Source of the DNA: Chryseobacterium sp. ERMR1:04
GTDB lineage: Bacteria > Bacteroidota > Bacteroidia > Flavobacteriales > Weeksellaceae
Reading direction: 5' to 3'
DNA: 64,000 nucleotides
Assembly (NCBI RefSeq): GCF_001297705.1
Contig: NZ_LIRF01000003.1
Coordinates: forward strand, 558,001-622,000
Shown: positions 1 through 8,390 of the stretch, in pieces
Layout: each line of letters begins with the position of its first letter
How positions within the stretch are numbered: position 1 is the stretch's first letter
The notes under the pieces: model-generated
Told to the model about the DNA's origin: nothing
The model's database searches: none
Seen by the model: only the letters and a program-made list of their open reading frames with translations
Translations under genes and position numbers: made by a program

Positions 1-511
1 CAATATTTTGAACTAATCCTGAATTGGTCGGAATATGAGTTACTGCAACCAATTTTGGACGGTGTTGTTTGATCAAATTTTCTAGATCTTCCAAATCTAA
101 TTCATTATCTGAAAGATTTTTCGTTCTTATGATCTTTACATTTAATTTTTTCTGTAATGAAATAAAGGTGATCTGGTTAGAAATATAATCATCAACTGTG
201 GTAATAATACAGTCTCCTTCTTTGAAAATAATACTTGATAAAGCTTTCGTATACGCTTCTGTAGCACTTGTTGCAAAAGCAATATTTGAAGATTTTGTAT
301 TGATTAATTTTGCTGTTTCTTCATAAAACTGTTCCAATAATCCTGCATTTCGGTTCGCTACTTCATATCCTCCGAATTGTTCTTCTTGCTGAAGATAATC
401 AATCATGGATTGCACCACAACCTTTGGCATTAATGATGAACCGGCATTGTTTAAAAATAATTTATTATCAGATAATCCTTTTGTATCTTGTCTTATTAGG
501 TCTATGTTCAT
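1..511 (-). CDS. Class V aminotransferase-fold PLP enzyme, 5' part only
   Basis: The reverse strand reads from an ATG at 511 for about 170 codons and runs off the left edge. The N-terminus contains LFLNNAGSSLMP and later GGYEVANRNAG, then FATSATEAYTKALS, the pattern of the class V aminotransferase / cysteine desulfurase fold (substrate-entry NAG motif, then the cofactor-phosphate segment). The PLP lysine and C-terminal part are outside the window, so the substrate cannot be named. It may be a desulfurase-like or epimerase-like member. It follows the T6SS genes on the same strand but is separated from tssK by a terminator. Confidence 0.8.
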   Translation of the reverse strand, partial: MNIDLIRQDTKGLSDNKLFLNNAGSSLMPKVVVQSMIDYLQQEEQFGGYEVANRNAGLLEQFYEETAKLINTKSSNIAFATSATEAYTKALSSIIFKEGDCIITTVDDYISNQITFISLQKKLNVKIIRTKNLSDNELDLEDLENLIKQHRPKLVAVTHIPTNSGLVQNI

Positions 512-603
512 TTTCTTATTATTTTTATCTCCCACAGATGTACAGAAATAACTATGGAAACTATTAATTAAAAATCTGTGAAAATTTAATTAAACAATTT
601 TAT

Positions 604-634
604 ACAAAAAATCCCGAATTATGATGTTCGGGAC
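604..634 (-). terminator. Rho-independent terminator of the T6SS operon
   Basis: On the minus strand TCCCGAA and TTCGGGA form a 7-bp stem with an 8-base loop, followed by a run of six T. It lies just after the tssK stop codon, so it should end the T6SS transcript before the aminotransferase gene. Confidence 0.75.
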
Positions 635-662
635 TAGATATTTTTTGAAATTGATTTTAAAA

Positions 663-1802
663 TTAATCAAGAACGCTCCACCCTCTCTTCGGATTGCTAT
701 TAGAAGAAACTTCTTGCTCATTAACAATGATATTTTCTTTTCTTTGACCAATATATTCCAATTCACTCAATTTAGAGAAAATAGTTTCTAAACTTCTTAG
801 CATCAAATTGATATCACGAAGTGGCTCTCCACAACGATGGTGTTCGTAATTGGTTTCAGCTACAAGAGATAACTGATTCAGTAACGTATGAGGCGCAATT
901 TCACTCCATTCTAAACTGTAATTCAACATTTCTTCCAATTCTGCAGGCACCAAAACCTGAGTCGCATTATATAAATGAAGCGCTAATTTTGCGAAAGATT
1001 CAACCATAAAAATAGGCGGTTGCCCAGGAGTAATATTTCTGAATTGGAAATACATATCTCCAAAAATGGTAACCATGGTACTGCACAAATACTTAACGTT
1101 CTGAGCTAATGCTGTATTTTGATTTTTATGAGATGTTTTCTGAATGATCTTAAAAGCATATTGCTGCAGGTTCCCAATAGATTTCCCAAAACTGCTGTAA
1201 TACTCCACCAAAGCAGGATGGCTTTGAATAGAAGTACAAGGTGGGATAAAATTAGAATCAATTTGGGCAATATTCCCCTTCAAATCTACTTTCCCGGCAA
1301 TCAAATAATTACCTCCGGAATAGCTGCTGTTTAAAGTAGCTACTGCAACGAGTTCTATAAGATGGTTGGGTTGCGTGCTTGGATGGCGAGGGGGAATTTC
1401 TTCCGGATCTACCTCTCCAAAAGGTACTTTATCAAACGGATTTACCGAAATTAAGATATAATACTCACCATCAGGCGTTTCTTCAGTTCTGGATTTCGCC
1501 AATGATTTCACATTTACTTTTCTGTCTGCCAGCTCAACTCTATATCCCGCTAAAGTTACTGCACTGCAATGCTTTATTACTAACTGAACATCATTTGTAG
1601 CGGTATTCTGAACGTCAAAAATAGTTTTATCTGTAAACTCAGCCGGAATTGGCAAAAGTCCGTAATTATAAGTAGTAATCGCCAAAGAATTTGAATCTCT
1701 GATGGTGTCTATTAGAAAATCATCCTGATCATTCAGGTGCTTCTGGGAAACTTTCATCCCATCTACCCAATTGACTGCAAAGTGTTTTAGAGGCTGTATC
1801 AT
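663..1802 (-). CDS. tssK: T6SS baseplate protein TssK
   Basis: 379 residues. The N-terminus NWVDGMKVSQKHLNDQD fits the TssK signature (W-x-E/D-G-M-x-L/V-x-x-Q-H-x-x-x-Q-D). TssK is a cytoplasmic baseplate subunit that connects the phage-like sheath and baseplate to the membrane complex. The protein is shorter than proteobacterial TssK (around 440), as expected for Bacteroidota subtype iii systems. It lies 24 bases after the TssN gene and is last in the operon. The family call rests on the N-terminal motif, the length and the neighbours; no structure comparison was possible. Confidence 0.85.
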   Translation of the reverse strand: MIQPLKHFAVNWVDGMKVSQKHLNDQDDFLIDTIRDSNSLAITTYNYGLLPIPAEFTDKTIFDVQNTATNDVQLVIKHCSAVTLAGYRVELADRKVNVKSLAKSRTEETPDGEYYILISVNPFDKVPFGEVDPEEIPPRHPSTQPNHLIELVAVATLNSSYSGGNYLIAGKVDLKGNIAQIDSNFIPPCTSIQSHPALVEYYSSFGKSIGNLQQYAFKIIQKTSHKNQNTALAQNVKYLCSTMVTIFGDMYFQFRNITPGQPPIFMVESFAKLALHLYNATQVLVPAELEEMLNYSLEWSEIAPHTLLNQLSLVAETNYEHHRCGEPLRDINLMLRSLETIFSKLSELEYIGQRKENIIVNEQEVSSNSNPKRGWSVLD

Positions 1803-1826
1803 ATGTAATACTTTTAAAATTTGTGA

Positions 1827-2729
1827 TTATGATTTTTTCGTAATTCCTTCTTCTTCATGCTGGATAACCCTTTTACAAATAACCACTTCATTTTCTGAAA
1901 TGCCGTTTGTTGAAATATCCATATCAAAATTAATATATCTTCTGAAGCTGAAAAACGATTTTTTTGTATAAAAAATCCAATAATAGGGTTCTTTTTCCTG
2001 ATCTGATAAATGAATGATAGAACCTGGGTTTTTATGGTTGTAATCATCCACTACTCTATAAAACCAATCTCCATAGGTAACTCCCGTTGGTAAAGTTTTA
2101 GCTTTAATTCTAAATCTGTTGGCATCTTCTAAATTCTTGCTAAGCTCAACATTCAATACCATTAATCTATCAAAATCCGCTCCTTCAAAATCAGGTAATT
2201 TCTGATCCGGCGAATATCTCCATGTTTTATAAATATCAAACGGAATGCTGATAAATTGGATATAGCAGTAATAAAATACCATAGGAACAAGAAAGATCAA
2301 CATACTTGTAGCCGACATTACTGCATACCCTGTTTCTTTACTCATCCAGTTGAAAATAAGATAGAAAAGATATCCTCCGAATACAATACAGGTCAATGAA
2401 AGAATAGATTCAAACAGAATGCTCATTGATAGAGAATCAATATGCTTTTTGAAATATTTATGTAATAAATTAACGTGTATAATCCCTAAAATAAGATAGA
2501 TTATCTGCGCAATAAGATACCAATACGGGTTAAACAAGTTTCCTGCAAACCCAAAAAAACCAGGTAAAGCAAGGCATAAACTGCACAACAAAACGTATAT
2601 AATAATTACTTTAATTTTTATGGCAGGTTTGTTTCTTCTGATTATCCCCAAGATAACCATCATGATAACTGCGATTAAAGGCATTAAAATGTATCTCAAA
2701 AAGATCCCTTTTACTGAAGAAATTTCCAT
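1827..2729 (-). CDS. tssN: TssN-family T6SS membrane protein
   Basis: 300 residues. The first half has about five hydrophobic segments (roughly residues 10-28, 42-60, 68-88, 105-128, 135-160); the second half is a soluble domain rich in charged and aromatic residues. This architecture and its place between TssG-like and TssK genes match TssN, a component specific to the Bacteroidota T6SS (subtype iii), where TssN-R are thought to replace the usual TssJLM membrane complex. The start ATG at 2729 gives a short amphipathic N-terminus before the first helix. Confidence 0.75.
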   Translation of the reverse strand: MEISSVKGIFLRYILMPLIAVIMMVILGIIRRNKPAIKIKVIIIYVLLCSLCLALPGFFGFAGNLFNPYWYLIAQIIYLILGIIHVNLLHKYFKKHIDSLSMSILFESILSLTCIVFGGYLFYLIFNWMSKETGYAVMSATSMLIFLVPMVFYYCYIQFISIPFDIYKTWRYSPDQKLPDFEGADFDRLMVLNVELSKNLEDANRFRIKAKTLPTGVTYGDWFYRVVDDYNHKNPGSIIHLSDQEKEPYYWIFYTKKSFFSFRRYINFDMDISTNGISENEVVICKRVIQHEEEGITKKS

Positions 2730-2782
2730 TTATTTTTTTCGAATTTATATTATGTTGGTAATTGTAAATATAATAAAATATT

Positions 2783-3724
2783 TTACAGGAAAGTAGAGTA
2801 TCCAAGGCGGTTTGAATTTCGGTCATCATCTTCCAGCATAAATGAATATTCTTTCTTCTCTGTGATAAAATTCTCTTCCACATCTACCGTTACAGGAAGG
2901 AAATAATCATATAAAGCCTGAAGTACTTTTCTGAAAGGATTTCCATCAATATACTTTTTCATATGATGATAAGGAATCGGGCCAATATTTACTACCCAAT
3001 TTCTCTGCCCATCCATATGTCTGCCACTCGGAATATAAGTAACGCCCAATATTGAATTTCCCAATAACATAGAATCATTATTCTGTTCAATATTTTCGAT
3101 CACATTGGGTGTAAAAGTAACTTCTACCGGCACTTGTAGGAATGCAGTCATACATCTTTCAAACCACATTTTATCTCCTCGTATCTGATGAAAAAATGGC
3201 AGAATATAAATGAAAATATAAGCATTCTGCTTGTCTAACATTTTTATCAGAGGCCAAAGTTCACTCACGGTATCCAGCAAAGTATCGGTATCGCTGGTAA
3301 GGTCAAAATCGAATTCTTTAAGCAAAGCACTGATCTCTGTAAAAAATACTTCCAACTCAAACGGACGGAAAAATTTTCTAGCATCATCTTCTACCGTTTT
3401 TTGTTTACGGATTTCCCTGACAACGCTTTCTACATTTTTTCTTGTAGCTCCTAATGATGGTGGATGAAAAAGCCCTTCAGGAAGGTAATCGTAAATACCT
3501 TCTCTATAGGTTTCTATGGTAAAAACCTCTTCATCAAAGCCTAAATAATTGCTCGAAATATTTTTAATATCTTTTAAATAAGCTCTATCATTGATCCCGA
3601 TTCGTTCAATGAAAATATTACTTACCGATCTGTGATACTTCAACAAATTCACTGCTACCGCTTCTGCTTTGAAGTCTGTCTGCAGTTTATTGTAATTCAT
3701 ATCTACAATATTATTCTCATACAT
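2783..3724 (-). CDS. tssG: T6SS baseplate protein, TssG-like
   Basis: 313 residues, no signal peptide or membrane segment. The sequence has YREGIYDYLPEGLFHPP near residue 75, a pattern seen in subtype iii TssF/TssG wedge proteins, and is followed by TssN and TssK genes. TssF and TssG form the baseplate wedge that TssK caps. I favour TssG from its length (TssF is usually about twice as long). It is the first gene of this operon inside the window, with a candidate promoter at 3902-3909. The exact subunit is inferred. Confidence 0.65.
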   Translation of the reverse strand: MYENNIVDMNYNKLQTDFKAEAVAVNLLKYHRSVSNIFIERIGINDRAYLKDIKNISSNYLGFDEEVFTIETYREGIYDYLPEGLFHPPSLGATRKNVESVVREIRKQKTVEDDARKFFRPFELEVFFTEISALLKEFDFDLTSDTDTLLDTVSELWPLIKMLDKQNAYIFIYILPFFHQIRGDKMWFERCMTAFLQVPVEVTFTPNVIENIEQNNDSMLLGNSILGVTYIPSGRHMDGQRNWVVNIGPIPYHHMKKYIDGNPFRKVLQALYDYFLPVTVDVEENFITEKKEYSFMLEDDDRNSNRLGYSTFL

Positions 3725-3901
3725 AGTGTTTCCTGTGATTATTGCTTGTAAAGGTAATATATCTCTTATTATTGAAAAAGTATTTTCTCAATAAATTTCT
3801 TCTAAAAGTACTAATTTATTGACATTAGAAAGAATAATATAGTAAATTCCGTGAAAATACGGTAAATGCGTGTATTTTATTATTTTTATTAGGTTTAATG
3901 A

Positions 3902-3909
3902 CAAAGTTA
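3902..3909 (-). promoter_or_regulatory. Candidate -7 box for the T6SS tssG-tssN-tssK operon
   Basis: CAAAGTTA on the plus strand is TAACTTTG on the minus strand, a match to the Bacteroidota TAnnTTTG element. It would give a leader of roughly 170 bases before tssG. No well-spaced TTG -33 element was found, so this is a candidate only. Confidence 0.35.
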
Positions 3910-4107
3910 AAATTATACATTACAATTAAATCATTAAATTTTTGTCACACTATTATCAATAGTACACTCACAATGTGTTAACCATGTAGAGCATTACTAC
4001 AAGGTTCAAAAATGATTTAACGAAAATCTTTTATTTAGATTAAATTTTATTAATCTAGCAACCGTAATAAATCATTCAATTTTTTATACATTTCAGAAAG
4101 CGAGCCG

Positions 4108-4115
4108 TATCTTTG
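4108..4115 (+). promoter_or_regulatory. Candidate -7 box of the nuclease gene
   Basis: TATCTTTG matches TAnnTTTG and lies 25 bases before the ATG at 4141, the usual short leader of flavobacterial genes. Confidence 0.5.
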
Positions 4116-4140
4116 CAGCCTGAAAAATGTTATTTAAAAA

Positions 4141-4931
4141 ATGAAAAGTATTTATTCTAAAATTCTGATGTTAGCATTCATCACGTCTTCACTGTATTCT
4201 TATGCATGGGGATTAACGGGGCACAGAATTATTGCAGAAATCGCAGAAAACCATTTATCTGGTAAAGCGAGAAGAGAGATCAAAAAATAATGGGGAGAGA
4301 ACGTCTTGCATATTGGGCAAACTGGCCGGATTTTATTAAATCTGACACTACAGGAGCTTGGAAGCAGGCTTCAGCTTGGCATTATGTGAATATTGATCCA
4401 CAGACTGATTTTAAAGCATTTGAGCAAAATTTAAAAGCTCAGGCGGGGCCAAGTCTTTACACGCAAGTGAAAACATTGTCTGCTCAGATAAAAGATGAGA
4501 AAACTTCTGAAAAAGACAGAAAAATTGCGTTAATCTTCTTAATTCACATTATGGGAGATCTTGCTCAGCCTATGCACACAGGAAGATCTGAAGATTTAGG
4601 CGGGAACAAAATTAACGTCACTTATTTTGGCGAAAAAACAAATTTACACTCCGTTTGGGATGGTAAATTAGTAGACTCTCAAAAATACAGCTACACGGAG
4701 TATTCAACATTATTGGATATTAAATCTAAGGACGAAGTAAAACAAATTCAAACAGGAACATTGGAAGACTGGTTGTATGACTCTCATAAAATTGCGAATA
4801 AAATTTATGCGCAGACTCCAGAGGGTTCAAAATTATCTTATGACTATCAATATAAATTTAATGATACGTTAGAAAGACAACTTCTTTACGGAGGATTGAG
4901 ATTAGCAAAATTATTGAATGACCTTTTTTAA
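4141..4931 (+). pseudogene. S1/P1-type nuclease, frameshifted by a one-base deletion
   Basis: The ATG at 4141 opens a signal peptide ending ...SYA followed by WGLTGHRIIAEIAENHL, where the mature N-terminal Trp and His are zinc ligands of S1/P1 nucleases. This frame stops at TAA 4288-4290, just after six A (4282-4287). The rest of the enzyme continues in another frame from 4290: HYVNID, then HIMGDLAQPMHTGRSEDLGG and NLHSVWDGKL, which carry the remaining zinc-binding His and Asp residues. Adding one base near 4287 restores a protein of about 263 residues. The family consists of secreted enzymes that degrade single-stranded DNA and RNA. The break is either a sequencing error in the A run or a recent inactivating deletion; no second lesion is visible, which favours error or very recent loss. 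Confidence 0.85.
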
Positions 4932-4972
4932 TATAAATCGTCAATATTGAATTTTTAATTCATTTACTCTAT

Positions 4973-5000
4973 AAAAGTGAGGCTTCGGCTTCACTTTTTT
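4973..5000 (+). terminator. Terminator after the nuclease gene
   Basis: AAAAGTGA (4973-4980) pairs with TCACTTTT (4991-4998) around a loop ggcttcggct and runs into a T tract. It lies about 40 bases after the nuclease stop codon. The rest of 4932-5236 holds only the rpoD promoter candidates. Confidence 0.65.
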
Positions 5001-5128
5001 CGTTGTTAAATAATAGAAATTACACCGAATAATTAAAAAATATTAAATTTTTATTATCCTAATTTTTCCCTTTAGCCCTAACGGTTAAACTCTTATTTTC
5101 AGAGTATTAATTGTTACAATGTACGCTT

Positions 5129-5136
5129 TATTTTTG
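5129..5136 (+). promoter_or_regulatory. Upstream candidate -7 box for rpoD
   Basis: TATTTTTG matches TAnnTTTG, with TTG at 5111-5113 upstream (15-base spacing, a little short). It is an alternative to the closer box at 5217-5224. Confidence 0.3.
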
Positions 5137-5216
5137 AAATTTATTTTAATTAAATAATAAATATTGAAACCTGTGTAACCTTTTCACCTTTTCAAACGTA
5201 TAATATAATGTAACTC

Positions 5217-5224
5217 TATATTTG
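5217..5224 (+). promoter_or_regulatory. Proximal candidate -7 box for rpoD
   Basis: TATATTTG is a perfect TAnnTTTG match 12 bases before the rpoD ATG, implying a very short leader. No clear TTG -33 element precedes it. Confidence 0.45.
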
Positions 5225-5236
5225 AGGATAAAATAA

Positions 5237-6103
5237 ATGAGACAATTAAAAATCACTAAGCAGGTAACCAACAGGGAAACTGCTTCATTAGACAAGTATT
5301 TGCAGGAAATTGGTAAAGTGGAACTGATCACTGCGGACGAAGAAGTAGATTTGGCACAAAGAATACGTGCGGGCGACAGAGCTGCACTAGAGAAATTAAT
5401 CAAGGCCAACCTTCGTTTCGTAGTTTCCGTATCTAAGCAATACCAAAATCAAGGTCTTTCTTTACCCGATTTAATTAATGAAGGTAACTTAGGATTAATG
5501 AAAGCGGCAAAAAGGTATGATGAAACTAGAGGTTTCAAATTTATCTCTTATGCGGTTTGGTGGATTCGTCAATCTATTTTACAGGCTTTGGCAGAACAGT
5601 CAAGAATTGTAAGATTACCATTGAATAAAATTGGTTCCATCAACAAGATCAACAAAGCATACGCTCACCTTGAACAAGAAAACGAAAGACCCCCTTCTCC
5701 GGAAGAATTGGCTGAAGTTCTTGATATGAGTGAGGAAGATATTAAAGAATCTATGAAAAACTCCGGTAGACACTTGTCTATGGATGCGCCTCTAGTAGAA
5801 GGTGAAGATTCTAATCTTTATGATGTATTGCGTTCAGGAGAATCTCCAAGTCCGGATAAAGATCTAATGCTTGAATCTCTTCAAATTGAAATTGAAAGAG
5901 CATTGAATACTTTAACTCCAAGAGAAGCTGACTTGGTAAGATTGTACTTCGGATTGAACGGAAAACACCCAATGACTTTAGAAGAAATTGGTGAAACTTT
6001 CGATCTTACAAGAGAGAGAGTACGTCAGATCAAAGAAAAAGCAATTAAGAGACTAAAACATAATACCAGAAGCAAGATCCTGAAATCTTATTTAGGTAAA
6101 TAA
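5237..6103 (+). CDS. rpoD: Primary RNA polymerase sigma factor (RpoD/SigA)
   Basis: 288 residues. It directs core RNA polymerase to the TAnnTTTG-type promoters of Bacteroidota. Visible parts: region 1.2 ([20 protein letters not shown]), region 2 with [20 protein letters not shown] and [13 protein letters not shown], region 3 from about residue 130 to 205, and region 4 with [20 protein letters not shown], the -35-recognition helix-turn-helix. Region 1.1 and the long non-conserved insert of proteobacterial RpoD are absent, normal for this phylum. It is a single-gene unit with promoter candidates upstream and a strong terminator just after the stop. Confidence 0.97.
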   Translation: MRQLKITKQVTNRETASLDKYLQEIGKVELITADEEVDLAQRIRAGDRAALEKLIKANLRFVVSVSKQYQNQGLSLPDLINEGNLGLMKAAKRYDETRGFKFISYAVWWIRQSILQALAEQSRIVRLPLNKIGSINKINKAYAHLEQENERPPSPEELAEVLDMSEEDIKESMKNSGRHLSMDAPLVEGEDSNLYDVLRSGESPSPDKDLMLESLQIEIERALNTLTPREADLVRLYFGLNGKHPMTLEEIGETFDLTRERVRQIKEKAIKRLKHNTRSKILKSYLGK

Positions 6104-6125
6104 TTTTAGCGCAACAATTATTAGG

Positions 6126-6157
6126 CGGAGTTTGATTTTTCAAGCTCCGTTTTTTTT
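6126..6157 (+). terminator. Rho-independent terminator of rpoD
   Basis: CGGAGTTTGA and TCAAGCTCCG form a 10-bp stem (one G-T pair) around TTTT, followed by eight T. It lies 22 bases after the rpoD stop codon. Confidence 0.9.
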
Positions 6158-6189
6158 ATGACAATATTTTAAGTATGTACAACTAATGC

Positions 6190-6197
6190 TATATTTG
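6190..6197 (+). promoter_or_regulatory. Candidate promoter of the oxygenase-fold gene pair
   Basis: TATATTTG matches the TAnnTTTG -7 element and sits 53 bases before the ATG at 6250, after the rpoD terminator. It could serve both tandem genes. Confidence 0.5.
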
Positions 6198-6249
6198 TAC
6201 CTATCCAAACCTGAAGAATATAAGTAACTCCAATAACTTAACCATTAAA

Positions 6250-7473
6250 ATGAATACTCTACCCACTGAAAATAAAATTACTAAGGATAAAAATATTCTT
6301 GTTGTTTTGCAAAATGATAAAGATATCAATCCTGAACTTCAATATCTGATTAATCATTTCTGTGGATCAGTTATTAATGAAATAAGTAACAATGTAAAAG
6401 AGGGGAAAATTTATGTATGCGGTGACATTAGCACTGTTACAGAACCTTCTCAATTAATCCATATTATAAAGGAGTTATCAATTAATTATGATAATTACAA
6501 TCAAGAAAATTCAACAATAATAAGTCTTGGAGAAGTTCCAATAATTGTCAGCAACGCAGGAGTTTATTATAGAAAGTTGTTTATTGATGAAAATAATTTC
6601 GATAAGATTAAATCTGAACATGATTTTCAAGAATTAACAGAATCTAACAAAGAAAGCAAGGCTCTAAGAAAAGGAATATATCTGAGTAAAGTTAATAAAG
6701 AGGTTACTGAAAATGGGAAAGAAGCCTTTCATTATAATCTTTTAAGATGTTCTAGCAATTTAACAGGATCAACTGATAATTTTCGAGATACGGATACTAA
6801 AATTATTACGCTATTGAATGAATGCGCTCAGGAAACTTTTGAATTAAACACAGATTTGAACCATGCTTTGGTACAGATTTATGAAAACAAAAAGAAAAGT
6901 ATTGATTCAGAAAAAGAAGTAAAAGCTAAAATCAAAGCCCATTCGGATAAAACTAAGGATATGCCTCAGGAAGCGCTTATTGCATTTTGCACCTTCTATG
7001 ATGATTCTAATATAGAACAGATAAAACCATCAGTAACTGACAGATTTGATTGGTGTTATAAACAAACAAGCGCATTAACCAGACTTCATTTTAAGTTAAA
7101 GAAAACAGTTGATGATGATTCTCTTGAAAAGGAGTTTACTGTTATTTTATATCCTAATTCTGCATTTATAATCCCGCTATCTACCAATAGATTATATACA
7201 CATGAAATCAAACCATCTATTTTGGGAGTCGATCAAATCCCAATAAGAATGGGTTATGTTGTTCGTTGTTCTAATCTGGAAGCCATGCATACAGGCGATC
7301 AAACTTATATTAAAGAAAACGATAAGCACATTAAACTTGAAAAAATGACCGCTGAACTACAAGAGGAATTAAGGAATTCTTATTACGAAGAAAATGTTTC
7401 TGAAAAAATGATAGAATATGGAAAAATCAATTTCAGTATGAATTCAGGTGATTATGAAAAACCTATATTTTAA
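6250..7473 (+). CDS. Uncharacterised 2-oxoglutarate oxygenase-fold protein, probably lacking the HxD iron site
   Basis: 407 residues, no signal peptide. The C-terminal 170 residues line up with the next gene: EFTVILYPNSAFIIPLSTNR then THEI (His about 318) matches EFEIILDHHSVVLFSCEANQ then QHKI, RMGYVVRCSN (Arg about 339) matches WLGITFRQSK, and SGDYEKPI near the end matches TGDILVPI. These correspond to the distal His and the 2-oxoglutarate Arg of AlkB-type enzymes. Where the neighbour has FHSD, this protein reads KPSVTD, so the first metal-binding His seems absent. About 230 N-terminal residues have no recognised domain. It may be a catalytically dead or regulatory partner of the downstream enzyme. 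Function unknown. Confidence 0.6.
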   Translation: MNTLPTENKITKDKNILVVLQNDKDINPELQYLINHFCGSVINEISNNVKEGKIYVCGDISTVTEPSQLIHIIKELSINYDNYNQENSTIISLGEVPIIVSNAGVYYRKLFIDENNFDKIKSEHDFQELTESNKESKALRKGIYLSKVNKEVTENGKEAFHYNLLRCSSNLTGSTDNFRDTDTKIITLLNECAQETFELNTDLNHALVQIYENKKKSIDSEKEVKAKIKAHSDKTKDMPQEALIAFCTFYDDSNIEQIKPSVTDRFDWCYKQTSALTRLHFKLKKTVDDDSLEKEFTVILYPNSAFIIPLSTNRLYTHEIKPSILGVDQIPIRMGYVVRCSNLEAMHTGDQTYIKENDKHIKLEKMTAELQEELRNSYYEENVSEKMIEYGKINFSMNSGDYEKPIF

Positions 7474-7489
7474 ATATAAGACAAAGAAA

Positions 7490-8281
7490 ATGATTAACTC
7501 TGAATTTTACATAATAAAACTTCCTTTAGATAAAAATCTGTTTAATGATTTATTAACTTCCGTTGAATTTGAATCTACGGGAAAAGGCAGACTTGGAAAT
7601 CATCTTGTAAAGGTGGATGATCAGAATATTCCAATTGTTAGAACAACAACCAGATACAGTATTCCCGCTGTTAGATTTTCAGAAATCCATAATACACTTG
7701 TTGATACTATTAATCATACTATTGTAACTAATCATCCAGAAATACCTGTGCAAAATTTCAATAATGCGCTAATTGAAGTATATGATTCTACTTACACTAA
7801 AATGAATTTTCATTCTGATCAGGCTTTAGATTTGGTTAATCATTCTTTTATAGGACTTTTTTCATGCTACGAACAACCGGATGAATTGGAAGAATGCCAT
7901 CTGAGAAAGCTCATTGTAAAAGATAAAATAACCAATGAAGAATTTGAAATTATATTAGATCATCATTCTGTAGTTTTATTTTCATGTGAAGCCAATCAAA
8001 AATTTCAACATAAAATTATCCTGAATTCACAACCCAATTCAAAGAATAATGACAATAAATGGCTAGGAATTACATTCCGACAATCGAAAACAAATATTAA
8101 GTTTAAAAACAATCTGCCCTATTTTCCTACCGGAGAATTATTTACATTAGCTGATAAAGAGCAGGAATCAGAGTTTTTTCAACTTCGAAGCCAAGAAAAT
8201 AAATCATTGAATTTCATCTATCCTAATTTGACATATACCTTAAGTACTGGAGATATCTTGGTTCCTATCAACAAAAAATAG
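7490..8281 (+). CDS. AlkB-like 2-oxoglutarate/Fe(II) oxygenase, substrate unknown
   Basis: 263 residues from ATG 7490; an in-frame ATG at 7448 would add 14 basic residues and overlap the previous gene, so I prefer 7490. The double-stranded beta-helix core shows ALIEVYDSTYTKMNFHSD (His108, Asp110), QHKI (His174) and ITFRQSK (Arg197), the H-x-D...H...R set that binds Fe(II) and 2-oxoglutarate. This family hydroxylates or demethylates nucleic acids, proteins or small molecules; nothing here identifies the substrate. It lies 16 bases after its divergent paralogue and is probably co-transcribed. A C-terminal tail of about 60 residues is shared with that paralogue and is not part of the standard AlkB core. 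Confidence 0.65.
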   Translation: MINSEFYIIKLPLDKNLFNDLLTSVEFESTGKGRLGNHLVKVDDQNIPIVRTTTRYSIPAVRFSEIHNTLVDTINHTIVTNHPEIPVQNFNNALIEVYDSTYTKMNFHSDQALDLVNHSFIGLFSCYEQPDELEECHLRKLIVKDKITNEEFEIILDHHSVVLFSCEANQKFQHKIILNSQPNSKNNDNKWLGITFRQSKTNIKFKNNLPYFPTGELFTLADKEQESEFFQLRSQENKSLNFIYPNLTYTLSTGDILVPINKK

Positions 8282-8390
8282 AACTTGTATTTAGTTAAAA
8301 TAAACATCTCCTTTTTGCTTCATTATTAGCCATTTGGGAAAAATGTGCTTTGTAAAAAACTAGAGCTAAAGCATAAAGATATAACCCATT

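Larger units (their letters stand above)
3725..4140. other. Divergent intergenic region between T6SS operon and nuclease gene
   Basis: A 416-base very AT-rich stretch with no convincing open reading frame. It holds candidate -7 boxes for both directions (3902-3909 minus, 4108-4115 plus). No hairpin with a T tract and no operator-like palindrome was recognised. Confidence 0.6.

Noticed and set aside
531..592. CCCACAGAT-type fragment also seen near 16566
   Set aside because: Both contain CCCACAGAT and an AT-rich tail with CTGTGAAA or TTTTCACAG, suggestive of a dispersed repeat remnant, but the shared part is too short to define an element.
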